From NCBI RefSeq assembly GCF_014705705.1, contig NZ_JACXLD010000002.1, positions 186,001 to 250,000 of the forward strand: DNA of 64,000 bases, given 5' to 3'. Source of the stretch: Spongiibacter pelagi (GTDB lineage Bacteria > Pseudomonadota > Gammaproteobacteria > Pseudomonadales > Spongiibacteraceae). Every line of letters begins with the position of its first letter. Within the stretch, counting starts at the first letter, position 1. The position numbers and the translations under genes were made by a program. The notes under the pieces were generated by a model, which saw only the letters and a list, made by a program, of their open reading frames with translations, searched no databases and was not told the DNA's origin. Shown here piece after piece: positions 14,860 through 24,333 of this stretch.

Positions 14860-16347
14860 TTAAGTGCCACAGAAAGTGCGCTCTACCCGCTCCTCCTCTC
14901 GAGGAGGCAGGGCGTAGCGGCGCAGCGCCGATTTATAGGTAAAAGGTTGTTCTAAAACATCCACAAGCTGCTGGAAAAAACTCAAGTCATTGTGTTGATA
15001 GGCTTGGTTAATGGCTTCTTCCACCAGATGGTTGCGAGGAATAAACACCGGGTTAGCCAGATACATCTGTTGTTGCCGGTCCTGTGCAGATTGGGTTTCA
15101 TTAGCGAGGCGTTGCCGCCAGTTTGTCAGCCAAGGCGTAAAGGCCTCGGAGAACTGGAATAGCTCGCCAATCTTTTCAGGCGCGTTTTTCTCTAAAGTAC
15201 GGTTTTCATCAGCCAAATCGGCCAGCTTGCGAAAGGCGAGGGTGAAGTCGGCATTTTCTACTTCGAGTAAATTCAAGAAATCGGTGTAGAGTGCTTCATC
15301 GTCGCTGCTGAAATTCTCGATCCCCAATTTATTAGCCATAACCCGGTGATAGGCCTTGAAAAACGCGTGCGGGAATTGATTTATCGCTGCTTGGGCAAGC
15401 TCGGCGCCCCGGTTTTCATCTTCATCAATCAATGGCAAAAGGGCTTGGGCCAGTTGGACTAAATTCCAGTTGGCAATGGCAGGCTGATTGCCAAAGGCGT
15501 AGCGGCCATTGTGGTCGATGGAGCTAAACACCGTGCCGGGGTGGTAGGTATCCATAAAGGCACAGGGGCCGTAGTCGATGGTTTCCCCACAGAGCAACAT
15601 GTTGTCGGTATTCATGACGCCGTGAATAAAACCGATGCCCTGCCAGCGGGCGATCAATTCTGCTTGCTTGGCGATGACTTGCTCAAGCAGGGCCAGTGCC
15701 GGTGAATCGGCGTGTTGCTGTTCTGGGAAGTGGCGCTGGAGAATATAGTCCACCAGTGTTTTAAGGGCAGCAAGGTCTTGCTGGGAATAAAAATACTGAA
15801 CGGTGCCTACGCGTAAATGGCTGCTGGCAATTCGGGTGAGTATGGCGCCGGGGAGTGGGCCGCGTTCTCGATAAACCGACTCGCCAGTACTGACCGCCGC
15901 CAGCGCCCGCGTGGTAGGAACGCCCAAGCGAGCCATGGCTTCGCTGAGGATATATTCCCGCAATACCGGCCCCAGTGGGGATTTGCCATCGCCGCTGCGA
16001 GAAAAGGGGGTTGGGCCGGAGCCTTTTAATTGCAAATCAAAGCGCTCACCTTGCGGGGTGAGAATCTCGCCTATAAGCAGGGCGCGGCCATCGCCGAGTT
16101 GGGGATTCCAGTTGCCAAATTGGTGTCCGGCGTACACCGTGGCAATGGGATTTGCCCCCGTGGGAACCTGATTGCCGGCCAGTATTTGCGCCCATTCTGA
16201 GTCGCTCAAGGCGTCCGCTGATGCGCCGAGCTGTTGTGCCAGCGTCGAGTTAAACCGAATCATTTTCGGTGCCGGCACGGGCATGGCGGTTTGGCTATGG
16301 CTGAAGTTTTCGCCTAATTGGGCATAGCTATTGTCAAATTTGAACAC
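14860..16347 (-). CDS. selO: Protein adenylyltransferase SelO (YdiU)
   Basis: 495 residues, typical for the pseudokinase-fold AMPylase SelO. Motifs include 'LQLKGSGPTPFSRSGDGKSP', 'VLREYILSEAMARLG', 'HGVMNTDNM' and 'DYGPCAFMD' (metal-binding Asp). SelO transfers AMP to Ser/Thr/Tyr of target proteins, in E. coli tied to redox stress. The C-terminus ends 'FCGT', keeping the conserved Cys that is selenocysteine in some eukaryotic forms. It is divergent from plsB across a 165-base gap. Confidence 0.95.
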   Translation of the reverse strand: MFKFDNSYAQLGENFSHSQTAMPVPAPKMIRFNSTLAQQLGASADALSDSEWAQILAGNQVPTGANPIATVYAGHQFGNWNPQLGDGRALLIGEILTPQGERFDLQLKGSGPTPFSRSGDGKSPLGPVLREYILSEAMARLGVPTTRALAAVSTGESVYRERGPLPGAILTRIASSHLRVGTVQYFYSQQDLAALKTLVDYILQRHFPEQQHADSPALALLEQVIAKQAELIARWQGIGFIHGVMNTDNMLLCGETIDYGPCAFMDTYHPGTVFSSIDHNGRYAFGNQPAIANWNLVQLAQALLPLIDEDENRGAELAQAAINQFPHAFFKAYHRVMANKLGIENFSSDDEALYTDFLNLLEVENADFTLAFRKLADLADENRTLEKNAPEKIGELFQFSEAFTPWLTNWRQRLANETQSAQDRQQQMYLANPVFIPRNHLVEEAINQAYQHNDLSFFQQLVDVLEQPFTYKSALRRYALPPREEERVERTFCGT

Positions 16348-16512
16348 GGTGAGTTCCGGGGTGGTTGTTGAGCGTATCGCTACAGGCGAGCCTGGTCAGG
16401 GCTTGTATTCTGGCGTGTTTTGACAAGTCATTGTAGTCAATTACCCTGTTAATGTATGTCACCGAACAGTTAAAATCACGGACGAATATGGCCGCTTAAC
16501 GCGCCTAATAAT

Positions 16513-18999
16513 ATGGAAGTCATAATGCTAATGAGCTGGTTATCCCGAGTTTGGTTTGCCCTATGCCGCTTAATGAGTGCGCTGCTGATTCGTGGGATTG
16601 AACCCAAAATTCTCCAGATCGACGATGGCACTATCGAGGATATTGCCGATAAGCCGGTGTGCTATGTCCTGCGTGAGCACAGTTGGACCGATCGCTTTGT
16701 GCTTGAACGCCTGCTGAAAAAACAGGGCTTGCCGGTATTAGGTGGCAAGCCGGGGGTGCTGCCAACCGTGGAGCAGGCGACCTGCCTGTATTTGCCCATT
16801 TTACAGGGGCGGCGCGGCGGTGAGCGCGGCCGCAAAGCGATGGAAGCCTACGTACAAGAGGCGGTGGAAACCGGTTTGCCGATTCAGGTGGTGCCGGTTT
16901 CTTTGTTTTGGGGACGTGACCCCGGTAGTGAAACCTCGATTTTTCGCCTGTTAGTGGGTAGCAGTGAAAGTGCTGGTGCCATTCGAAAATTACTGATTAT
17001 TCTGGCCCAGCGCGGTAATTTAGTTGTCCATATCGCCAAGCCCGTCAGTTTTGAAAAACTGGTCGCGCACACCCGTGAACCGGCGCAAGCTGCGACCTTA
17101 TTGGCACGAACTCTGTCGTTTTACTTTACCCGACGCAAAACCGCGACTCTCGGCCCCAGCTTGCTCTCTCGCCAGCAAATTACCGATGCGGTGATTCGCC
17201 GACAGCCGGTGCAAGAGGTGATGGCTAAGTTGGCGGCGGAGCCCGAGGCCAATGCCGCCAAAATTGAAAAACAGGCGCGCAAAATGGCCAATGAAATTGC
17301 GGCCAATTTCGACTCTCGATTGCTGCGGGTGTTGGAGATGACCCTGACTTGGGTCTTCCAAAAATTATTTACCGGGCTCAAGGTTTATCACAACCAACGC
17401 TTGCGTGATTTGGCCAGTCACCGCCAGCTGGTTTATATGCCCAGCCATCGCAGTCACTTTGATTATCTGCTGATTTCTTATGCCCTGTATAAAGAGGGTT
17501 TGGTGCCGCCGCATATTGCGGCTGGCGTAAACCTGAATTTCTGGCCGGTGGGCGGTTTGCTGCGCCGGGGTGGAGCGTTTTATATTCGCCGCAGCTTTGC
17601 CGGGCAAGAGTTGTATTCGGCGGTATTTCACAGCTATTTAGATGTGATTCTGGGGCGCGGTTACTCCATGGAGTTTTATCCCGAGGGTGGCCGCAGTCGC
17701 ACCGGAAGATTGTTGCCGCCAAAGAAAGGCATGTTGAAAATGACCTTGGAAAGTCTGGTGCAACAACCGGCGCGCAAGGTGGCGATTGTGCCGATCTATG
17801 TCTGTTACGACAAATTGGTTGAAGGCGCGACCTATGCAAAGGAGCTGCGTGGTTCCACCAAGCAAAAAGAGTCGGCCAGCGGCCTGCTTAAAGCGCGTAA
17901 GATTTTTAAATCTTCTTACGGCAGCCCCCATGTTTCATTTGGCGAGCCCATTTTAGTTGATGAAGCTCTGGCTCGAATTGAGCCCGCTTGGCGGCGTCAG
18001 TTTGCCGAGGGCAATCACGGCTTTTTACAAAAGGCGATAGATCAAATTGCCCAGCAGAATATGGAGCATATTAATGCGGCGGCGGTGGTAAACCCTATCG
18101 GATTGGTGTCGACCATTTTGTTGAGTAGCCCGCAGCGAGCGATGGCTGAAGATGAGTTGCTGGCGCAGATTGACGCCTTTATTCAATTGCTCAAGCTGAT
18201 GCCTTACAGCCGTGATGTGAGCCTGCCAGAGGGCACGAGCCGAGAAATTCTGGACTTTGCCGCCCGCACTGCGGGCCTGTCTCGGATAGATCATTCCTGG
18301 GGTGCGATCATTACCGCGACTGGCAAAGAAGCGGTAATGCTGACCTACTACCGCAACTCCATCATGCATGTACTGGCGCTGCCCAGCCTGATTGCGCGTT
18401 TCTTCCGCCATCAACAGCGGGTCAACGAGCAAGCGTTGTTGGATTCCTGTTTGCCGCTGTATCCGTTTTTGCGCAAGGAATTATTCCTGCCTGAATTGGC
18501 GCAGGGCGAAACTAACCGGGTTCAAAACCAGATTGATGCCCTGGTGAGTCTTGGTCTGTTAGTCCGCGAGGGCAGTGATTTATTGCGGCCAGAGGTGGGC
18601 ACTGAAGCCTATTCTATTTTGATTGGATTAGGGCGGATTCTGCGTGAAACCTTTGAGCGTTACACCATGAGTAGTTTGGTGTTGGCTCAAAAATTGGGTG
18701 TGGGTGAGTTGCCGAGCAGTCGCAGCGAACTTGAGAAATATATTATTGAAATGGCGCAGCGCTTGGCGATTTTGAGCGGGCGCGAAGCGCCGGAATATTT
18801 TGATAAAACCCTGTTCCGTGGGTTTTTAGATACTCTGATTAGCGAAAATCTGTTGCATATTACAAGCGCTGAAGGCGAAGACCGGATTGAGGTTGATGAT
18901 CGCCTGCAATCCTACGCCCATAACTGGGTGGCCTTGCTAGGGCCGGATGTTCAGCAGAGCATGTTGCAGTTGCTGCGGCGCGCACCTTCACCGGAATAA
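16513..18999 (+). CDS. plsB: Glycerol-3-phosphate 1-O-acyltransferase PlsB
   Basis: 828 residues, close to E. coli PlsB (807). It makes lysophosphatidic acid at the inner membrane, the first step of phospholipid synthesis. Acyltransferase blocks are 'PSHRSHFDYLL' (HX4D), 'GGAFYIRRSF', 'EFYPEGGRSRTG' and 'VAIVPIYVCYDKLVEG'. ATGs at 16513, 16525 and 16531 are in frame and no strong Shine-Dalgarno separates them; 16513 is reported. The first 50 bases of the upstream gap are the SelO leader and the rest has no clear operator. Confidence 0.96.
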   Translation: MEVIMLMSWLSRVWFALCRLMSALLIRGIEPKILQIDDGTIEDIADKPVCYVLREHSWTDRFVLERLLKKQGLPVLGGKPGVLPTVEQATCLYLPILQGRRGGERGRKAMEAYVQEAVETGLPIQVVPVSLFWGRDPGSETSIFRLLVGSSESAGAIRKLLIILAQRGNLVVHIAKPVSFEKLVAHTREPAQAATLLARTLSFYFTRRKTATLGPSLLSRQQITDAVIRRQPVQEVMAKLAAEPEANAAKIEKQARKMANEIAANFDSRLLRVLEMTLTWVFQKLFTGLKVYHNQRLRDLASHRQLVYMPSHRSHFDYLLISYALYKEGLVPPHIAAGVNLNFWPVGGLLRRGGAFYIRRSFAGQELYSAVFHSYLDVILGRGYSMEFYPEGGRSRTGRLLPPKKGMLKMTLESLVQQPARKVAIVPIYVCYDKLVEGATYAKELRGSTKQKESASGLLKARKIFKSSYGSPHVSFGEPILVDEALARIEPAWRRQFAEGNHGFLQKAIDQIAQQNMEHINAAAVVNPIGLVSTILLSSPQRAMAEDELLAQIDAFIQLLKLMPYSRDVSLPEGTSREILDFAARTAGLSRIDHSWGAIITATGKEAVMLTYYRNSIMHVLALPSLIARFFRHQQRVNEQALLDSCLPLYPFLRKELFLPELAQGETNRVQNQIDALVSLGLLVREGSDLLRPEVGTEAYSILIGLGRILRETFERYTMSSLVLAQKLGVGELPSSRSELEKYIIEMAQRLAILSGREAPEYFDKTLFRGFLDTLISENLLHITSAEGEDRIEVDDRLQSYAHNWVALLGPDVQQSMLQLLRRAPSPE

Positions 19000-19123
19000 G
19001 TTCAGAAAGCGAATTCTGTGCAATACGGGTAAGCACGGATCAGTTTTTGGCTAGCCGCAATAGTGCAAACGGCAGTGACAGGGTACATTGTGCCAAACCC
19101 GTTGCTGAGTCTCACTATCCGTC

Positions 19124-21100
19124 ATGGCTTTCTGGAAACAACTGAATTCCATTCGTTGGCGCATTCTTGCGCCTATGGTCTTGTTGATTCTGGCCAGTAA
19201 TTTCGTGGTATTAAGCTCGACCATTGACCAGCTCGATGAACAGCTGGTGCTTTCCCTCAAGGGCGATTTGAACAGCGAAACGGATATTGTCAGCGTTCAA
19301 CTGCAAGCCTCCATTAGAGAACTCATGCGTGATACCGCCTGGTTGCGCGGCCTGCCACCCATCGACGGAATGATGCGTGCTGAGGCCAATGGCGGCATCG
19401 ATCCCCTCGATAACTCTACTCTGCAAGCCTGGAAAAACCGGCTGGCGATTATTTATTCGGAAATGCTCAGCGCCAAGCCGACCCGGGTGCAAATTCGTTA
19501 TCTGTTAGCAGATGGGCATGAACTGGTCAGAATTGACCGTTTTGGCCCCAATAACTCGGTGCGCGTGGTGCCGGTTGATGAATTGCAGGATAAATCGAAA
19601 CGGGATTACTTTCTCGAGGCCAAGCACTTACCGCCGGGCCATGTGTATCTTTCTGCCATCAACCTTAACCGCGAAAATGGCGTGATTAAACAGCCACAAC
19701 AGGGCGTGATTCGAGCAGCGACGCCGGTATACAACGATGAGGGTAAGTTGCATGGCGTGATCGTGATTAACGAGAGCGTTGATGAAATTTTTAACGATTT
19801 ATTGAAGCTGGTGCGTCCCAGTCACGAATTGCGTATTACCAATGCCGGCGGCGAATATTTGCTTCACCCTGAGCCGCACAAAGCCTTTCAGTTTGACTAT
19901 GGCGAGCGCAGCAATATCGTGGATGACTTTCCGGAGCTGCAGCCGCTGTTTTTTAGCGAGGGTGGTACGCCTGTAAACGCTTTGGAAACAGAGTTTGAAT
20001 TGATCTCCGAAAAGCAGATTGTGGTGGCGAAATCGATTAACCATAACCTGCTTTCCGACAGCGGCCATTTAACGGTAGTGCTGTCTGCAGATACCTTGGC
20101 GGCCCTGAGTGTTCGGCAAAATGTCTTTCAGCGCAATGCCTACATTATTACCTTAACGCTGATTGTTGCGCTGGTGGCAGGTTTGTTTGTCACTCGTTAT
20201 ATCACCGCGCCTATTTTACAAATGCGTCGAAGTATCTCCCGTCGTAAAGCCAATCTGTTTGATTTGCCGCTGCCGGTGAATGCCCCCGGTGAGACGGGCG
20301 AACTGGCTCAGGCTTTTTCCGAGCTACTAACAAAATTGGATCAGCGGCAGGCGAATCTTGAGTCGGAGATTGCCGAGCGCAAACTGGCCCAAGAACAGGT
20401 TGAGAGCAATGTTAAAAAACTGTCTGAGGCCAATGCCGAGCTTCAGCAGTTTAATTACATCGCCTCCCACGACCTGCAAGAGCCATTGCGTACCGTAAAA
20501 AGTTTTGTCGAGTTATTACAGAAGAATTATGCCGATGCCTTGGATGGCAATGGGCAAACCGCGTTGCGCTTTATTATTCAGTCCACCACACGCATGCAGG
20601 AGCTGATTTTTGGCTTGCTGAATTACAGCCGCATTGGCGTTGATGCGCCTCGGGTTGAGGTGGACGTGCAAAGTTTACTCGGGTCGATTTCTCAGGATTT
20701 GGCGGCTCGAATTGCAGAAAAACGCGGCAGCCTTGAGTTTCACGATATGCCGGTGATTCGCGCCCAGGCTACGGAAGTGCGTATGCTGTTTCAAAACCTG
20801 ATTAGTAATGCACTGAAATTCAGCCGAGACGGGGTGCCGCCGGTAGTGAAAATTTTTGCCACCCGCATTGATAAAGGCTGGCAGTTCTGTGTGTCTGATA
20901 ATGGCATTGGTATAAGTGAGGAGCACCGCGAGCGAATTTTCCTGATTTTTCAACGCCTGCACCGCCGCGATGAAATTGAGGGTACTGGCATTGGTTTGGC
21001 GCATTGTAAGAAAGTGGTAGAGATGCACGGAGGAAAAATCTGGGTAGAGACTTCCACGGATGGCGGAAGTTGCTTCTGCTTGACTATAATGGACGAATGA
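19124..21100 (+). CDS. Membrane sensor histidine kinase with Cache-like periplasmic domain
   Basis: 658 residues. A transmembrane helix near 13-32 is followed by a ~300-residue periplasmic region of double-Cache type ('RVQIRYLLADGHELVRIDR', 'VIRAATPVYNDEGKLHGVIV'). The second helix is near 343-362, then HAMP and a short coiled coil around 405-440. The H-box is 'NYIASHDLQEPLRTVKSF', like phytochrome-type kinases. The ATPase has 'NLISNALKFS', 'DNGIGISEE' and 'GTGIGLAHC'. It overlaps the REC gene by 4 bases. Double-Cache sensors often bind small organic ligands; none is indicated here. Confidence 0.92.
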   Translation: MAFWKQLNSIRWRILAPMVLLILASNFVVLSSTIDQLDEQLVLSLKGDLNSETDIVSVQLQASIRELMRDTAWLRGLPPIDGMMRAEANGGIDPLDNSTLQAWKNRLAIIYSEMLSAKPTRVQIRYLLADGHELVRIDRFGPNNSVRVVPVDELQDKSKRDYFLEAKHLPPGHVYLSAINLNRENGVIKQPQQGVIRAATPVYNDEGKLHGVIVINESVDEIFNDLLKLVRPSHELRITNAGGEYLLHPEPHKAFQFDYGERSNIVDDFPELQPLFFSEGGTPVNALETEFELISEKQIVVAKSINHNLLSDSGHLTVVLSADTLAALSVRQNVFQRNAYIITLTLIVALVAGLFVTRYITAPILQMRRSISRRKANLFDLPLPVNAPGETGELAQAFSELLTKLDQRQANLESEIAERKLAQEQVESNVKKLSEANAELQQFNYIASHDLQEPLRTVKSFVELLQKNYADALDGNGQTALRFIIQSTTRMQELIFGLLNYSRIGVDAPRVEVDVQSLLGSISQDLAARIAEKRGSLEFHDMPVIRAQATEVRMLFQNLISNALKFSRDGVPPVVKIFATRIDKGWQFCVSDNGIGISEEHRERIFLIFQRLHRRDEIEGTGIGLAHCKKVVEMHGGKIWVETSTDGGSCFCLTIMDE

Positions 21101-21534
21101 TGACGAAACCTTTGAAAACTGCACTGCTAATTGACGACTGTGAGGCCACTAACTTCCTGCATCAGATGGTGTTGGAGTCCAGTGGTTTTGTCGAGCAGAT
21201 CGTTACTAAATACAACGGTAAGGAAGCGATTGACTACCTGAAAACCGCGGTTGATGGCGAATACCCCCGGCCGGAGTTAGTGTTTCTCGACATCAATATG
21301 CCGGTGATGAACGGTTGGGAATTTCTGGATCAATACGATCTTTTAGAAGACAACCAAAAGGCCGGTGTGGTGGTGGTGATGTTGACCACCTCGTTTAATC
21401 CTGCGGATGAAAAGCATGCCCGTGAGATTAGGCAAATTAGTAATTTTCAAAACAAGCCACTGACAGAAGAAAAATTACGCAAGGTGATTGAGGATTGCTT
21501 TCCGGGTTTGTTGGAAAACTCGATCACCCGCTAA
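21097..21534 (+). CDS. Single-domain response regulator (Rcp1-like)
   Basis: 145 residues, receiver domain only. It has the acidic pair 'IDDCEA', phosphoacceptor Asp in 'LVFLDINMPVMNGWEF', Thr in 'VVMLTTSFNP' and Lys in 'FQNKPLTEEKL'. It resembles the Rcp1-type regulators paired with phytochrome-like kinases. ATGs at 21097 (ATGA overlap with the kinase stop) and 21100 are both possible. Without an output domain, it must pass the phosphate on or act by protein contact. Confidence 0.92.
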   Translation: MMTKPLKTALLIDDCEATNFLHQMVLESSGFVEQIVTKYNGKEAIDYLKTAVDGEYPRPELVFLDINMPVMNGWEFLDQYDLLEDNQKAGVVVVMLTTSFNPADEKHAREIRQISNFQNKPLTEEKLRKVIEDCFPGLLENSITR

Positions 21535-21625
21535 GATCACCTGTCATATTTCTGCCTTAAAACGATAAAATTAGTGTCACTGATTGTCCGTACCATTATT
21601 CAAAATGTGAACGGAGAGTCCTGTT

Positions 21626-22492
21626 GTGGCCGAGTTGACGCCTCAAGTAGAAGCACCTGTAAGCAAAGTCCCATCCGAAAAAGTCTATTACAAGACGATC
21701 TGGCTGTCTGATATTCACCTTGGTTTCAAGGACTGTCGAGCCGAATACCTCCTCAATTTTCTCTCTCGGGTTGAATGCGACACCATTTATTTGGTGGGCG
21801 ATGTGGTCGACCTGTGGTCGCTGAAGCGCACCCTGTACTGGCCGGCTTCCCACCACGATGTACTGCGCACCTTGTTCCGTAAAGCCAATAGCGGAACTCG
21901 CGTGGTCTACATTCCGGGCAACCACGATGAAACCTTCCGGGATTATGTCGGCCACATCTTTGGGCCGATTGAGGTTAAAAAAGAAGCCATTCACACCACA
22001 GTCACCGGCAAGCGTTTGCTGATGTTTCACGGTGATTGCTTGGATGAGCATATCCGCCTGAACAAGTGGGAAGACCTGATTGGCGACTACGCCTACGACC
22101 TGTTGCTATTCGTCAACCGCTGGGCTAATTACTTCCGCCGCCGCTTCGGCTGGCATTACTGGTCCTTGGCCACCTATATCAAACAGCGCATTCCCAACGC
22201 CCGCCAGGTTATTGATGTGTTTGAAAAAGCGGCGGTTGAATTGGCCAAAGAGCGCGGTATGGATGGCGTGATCTGCGGCCATATTCACCAGCCCGCACTG
22301 AAAGAAATCGACGGCATTCTCTACTGCAACGACGGTGATTGGATTGAAAACTGTACCGTTCTCGGTGAAACCGAAGAGGGAGTGATGGAGCTGTTGAACT
22401 GGACTGAGCGCCAGAGTGTGATGGATACCTTGGCGAGCAAGCCAACCGAAGAACCAGAGGCTGAGGTTCTACCTTTGCGCCGGGCAAGTTAA
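21626..22492 (+). CDS. LpxH-like metallophosphoesterase
   Basis: 288 residues starting at a GTG after 'cggagag'. Calcineurin-like metal motifs are 'LSDIHLG', 'LVGDVVDLW', 'PGNHDE', 'FHGD' and 'VICGHIHQP'. The overall family is that of UDP-2,3-diacylglucosamine pyrophosphatases, but this longer type is commonly a paralogue of the essential lipid A enzyme. It lies 27 bases before a fused acyltransferase of the ornithine-lipid type, so a role in membrane-lipid head-group processing is plausible. The substrate is not established. Confidence 0.85.
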   Translation: MAELTPQVEAPVSKVPSEKVYYKTIWLSDIHLGFKDCRAEYLLNFLSRVECDTIYLVGDVVDLWSLKRTLYWPASHHDVLRTLFRKANSGTRVVYIPGNHDETFRDYVGHIFGPIEVKKEAIHTTVTGKRLLMFHGDCLDEHIRLNKWEDLIGDYAYDLLLFVNRWANYFRRRFGWHYWSLATYIKQRIPNARQVIDVFEKAAVELAKERGMDGVICGHIHQPALKEIDGILYCNDGDWIENCTVLGETEEGVMELLNWTERQSVMDTLASKPTEEPEAEVLPLRRAS

Positions 22493-22519
22493 GGCGCGAA
22501 GGGTTTAGGAGTAATAAAA

Positions 22520-24229
22520 ATGATTTCTGTAGATACTGTCATTGCTGAACGTTTTCCCAAGATCGCCAATGGCAACCCCCATATCCGCAAAACCTTAACG
22601 GTGCTGTTGAAGTACCTGTTTCACGAAGCGGAATTCAAGCAATTTGAGCGCGACTACCCCAACTTCAAAGGTCTCGATTTCGTTGAGAAGGTGCTGGAGT
22701 ACTTTGATTTTGGCTACGCCGTTTCCGCGCTCGATCGCGAGCGGATTCCGGTGTCTGGCAAGGTGGTGATCATCTCCAATCATCCTATCGGCAGCTTGGA
22801 TGGTTTGGCACTGTTGAAAATGGTGTCTGAAGTTCGCTCCGATGTGAAAGTGGTGGCCAACGAAGTGCTTTATGCTCTGAAGCCACTGCGTTCAATGTTG
22901 CTGCCAGTCGACAATATGAGTGGCAAGCGCAACCGCCGGGAAAACCTTGAAGCTATTCACGACCATATTGCCAATGATGGCGCGGTAATTATTTTCCCCG
23001 CCGGAGAAGTGTCGCGATTTGGCCCCGCTGGCATTCGCGATGGTCGCTGGCGAAATGGCTTTATGAAGTTTGCCGAGCGCAATAATGCGCCGATTTTGCC
23101 GGTGCATATCAGTGCGCGTAACTCGGTATTTTTCTACGCCTTGTCACTGCTGGCGAAGCCGCTGTCTACCTTGTGGCTAATCCGCGAAATGTTTAAACAG
23201 AACAATCGCACCGTGCGCATTTCGGTTGGCCCGGCGATCGAGGCTGACGTTTATAAAGAATTACCGCTAACGGTGCCCGGCAAGGTTCGTTTGTTTAAGC
23301 GTCATATCTACAAAATTGGCCGCCGCCGTAATAATCAGGGTGAACCCTGTTTTAAGCCTCACGCCCGTTCGGTCGCCCACCCGGAAGATCGGCAGGAGTT
23401 GCGCAAGGCAATTCGGGCTTGTGAGCGTCTGGGTGAAACCCGCGATGGCATGGAGGTGTACTGTTATCAATACAGTGGTGACTGCACCATCATGCGTGAA
23501 ATTGGCCGACTGCGAGAAATCAGTTTTCGCGCGGTAGGTGAGGGCACTGGTCTGCGCCGTGACGTGGATAATTACGACGCGAATTATGACCATATTGTGC
23601 TGTGGGATGAGTCTCAGCTTGAGTTGGTGGGTGCCTACCGCTTAAAGCGAGTGGCCAGCCTTGAAGGTGAGCAGGGTCTGTATTCCGCCTCGCTGTTTGA
23701 CTACAAATTAGATCGTGATGATCCAATTATGCAGTACGGTGCCGAGTTGGGTCGCAGCTTTGTGCAGCCAAAATACTGGGGCAAAAATGCGCTGGATTAC
23801 CTCTGGCAGGGTTTGGGTAAATACCTTAATCGCTACCCAGAGGTGCGCTATTTGTTTGGGCCGGTGAGCCTGAGCGATAAAATGCCGCGCCCCGCCAAAG
23901 ATTTAATTGTGCAGTTTTATCAGGCGCATTTCCCCAATCAGAGTGATTGGGTGAGTGCAAGCATGCCTTACCAAATTGAAAGCGAGCACAACCCGTTCAC
24001 TGGCGAAGATTACAAGCAGGAATTTATTCAGCTCAAGGCCAAGGTTACGGAACTCGGCGGTAGTATTCCTACGCTGTATAAACAGTATTCTGAGTTGTGC
24101 GAGCCCGGCGGAGTTTGTTTTGCCACGTTTAATATCGATCCGGATTTTGCCGACTGTATTGATGGCATGGTGCTGGTCGATCTGGAAAAGATGAAGCCCC
24201 TACGTCGCAAGCGCTATCTCGGGGATTAA
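22520..24229 (+). CDS. olsF: OlsF-like bifunctional acyltransferase
   Basis: 569 residues with two domains. Residues ~1-260 are a PlsC-type O-acyltransferase: 'IISNHPIGSLDGLALL', 'IIFPAGEVSRFG'. Residues ~280-569 are an OlsB-type N-acyltransferase of the acyl-ornithine family: 'GRLREISFRAVGEGTG', 'LGRSFVQPKYWGKNALDYLW', 'YLFGPVSLSD'. This domain order matches OlsF, which makes ornithine lipids in Serratia and Vibrio. Ornithine lipids replace phospholipids under phosphate limitation in many bacteria. A different amino-acid head group cannot be excluded. Paired with an LpxH-like phosphatase. Confidence 0.8.
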   Translation: MISVDTVIAERFPKIANGNPHIRKTLTVLLKYLFHEAEFKQFERDYPNFKGLDFVEKVLEYFDFGYAVSALDRERIPVSGKVVIISNHPIGSLDGLALLKMVSEVRSDVKVVANEVLYALKPLRSMLLPVDNMSGKRNRRENLEAIHDHIANDGAVIIFPAGEVSRFGPAGIRDGRWRNGFMKFAERNNAPILPVHISARNSVFFYALSLLAKPLSTLWLIREMFKQNNRTVRISVGPAIEADVYKELPLTVPGKVRLFKRHIYKIGRRRNNQGEPCFKPHARSVAHPEDRQELRKAIRACERLGETRDGMEVYCYQYSGDCTIMREIGRLREISFRAVGEGTGLRRDVDNYDANYDHIVLWDESQLELVGAYRLKRVASLEGEQGLYSASLFDYKLDRDDPIMQYGAELGRSFVQPKYWGKNALDYLWQGLGKYLNRYPEVRYLFGPVSLSDKMPRPAKDLIVQFYQAHFPNQSDWVSASMPYQIESEHNPFTGEDYKQEFIQLKAKVTELGGSIPTLYKQYSELCEPGGVCFATFNIDPDFADCIDGMVLVDLEKMKPLRRKRYLGD

Positions 24230-24333
24230 GCCTTTCTATCCTATCCTGACGCGCAATCGCGGGTCAGGAACTTCTAGTTGTTTATGCTATAAGAGCCTCT
24301 GATTTAAGAGCTTCTGATTAATGTCGTAATTAA

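Noticed and set aside
24245-24268. Strong terminator between the OlsF-like gene and the alpha/beta hydrolase
   Set aside because: Only six outer base pairs are clean, the inner stem has mismatches and no T-run follows.
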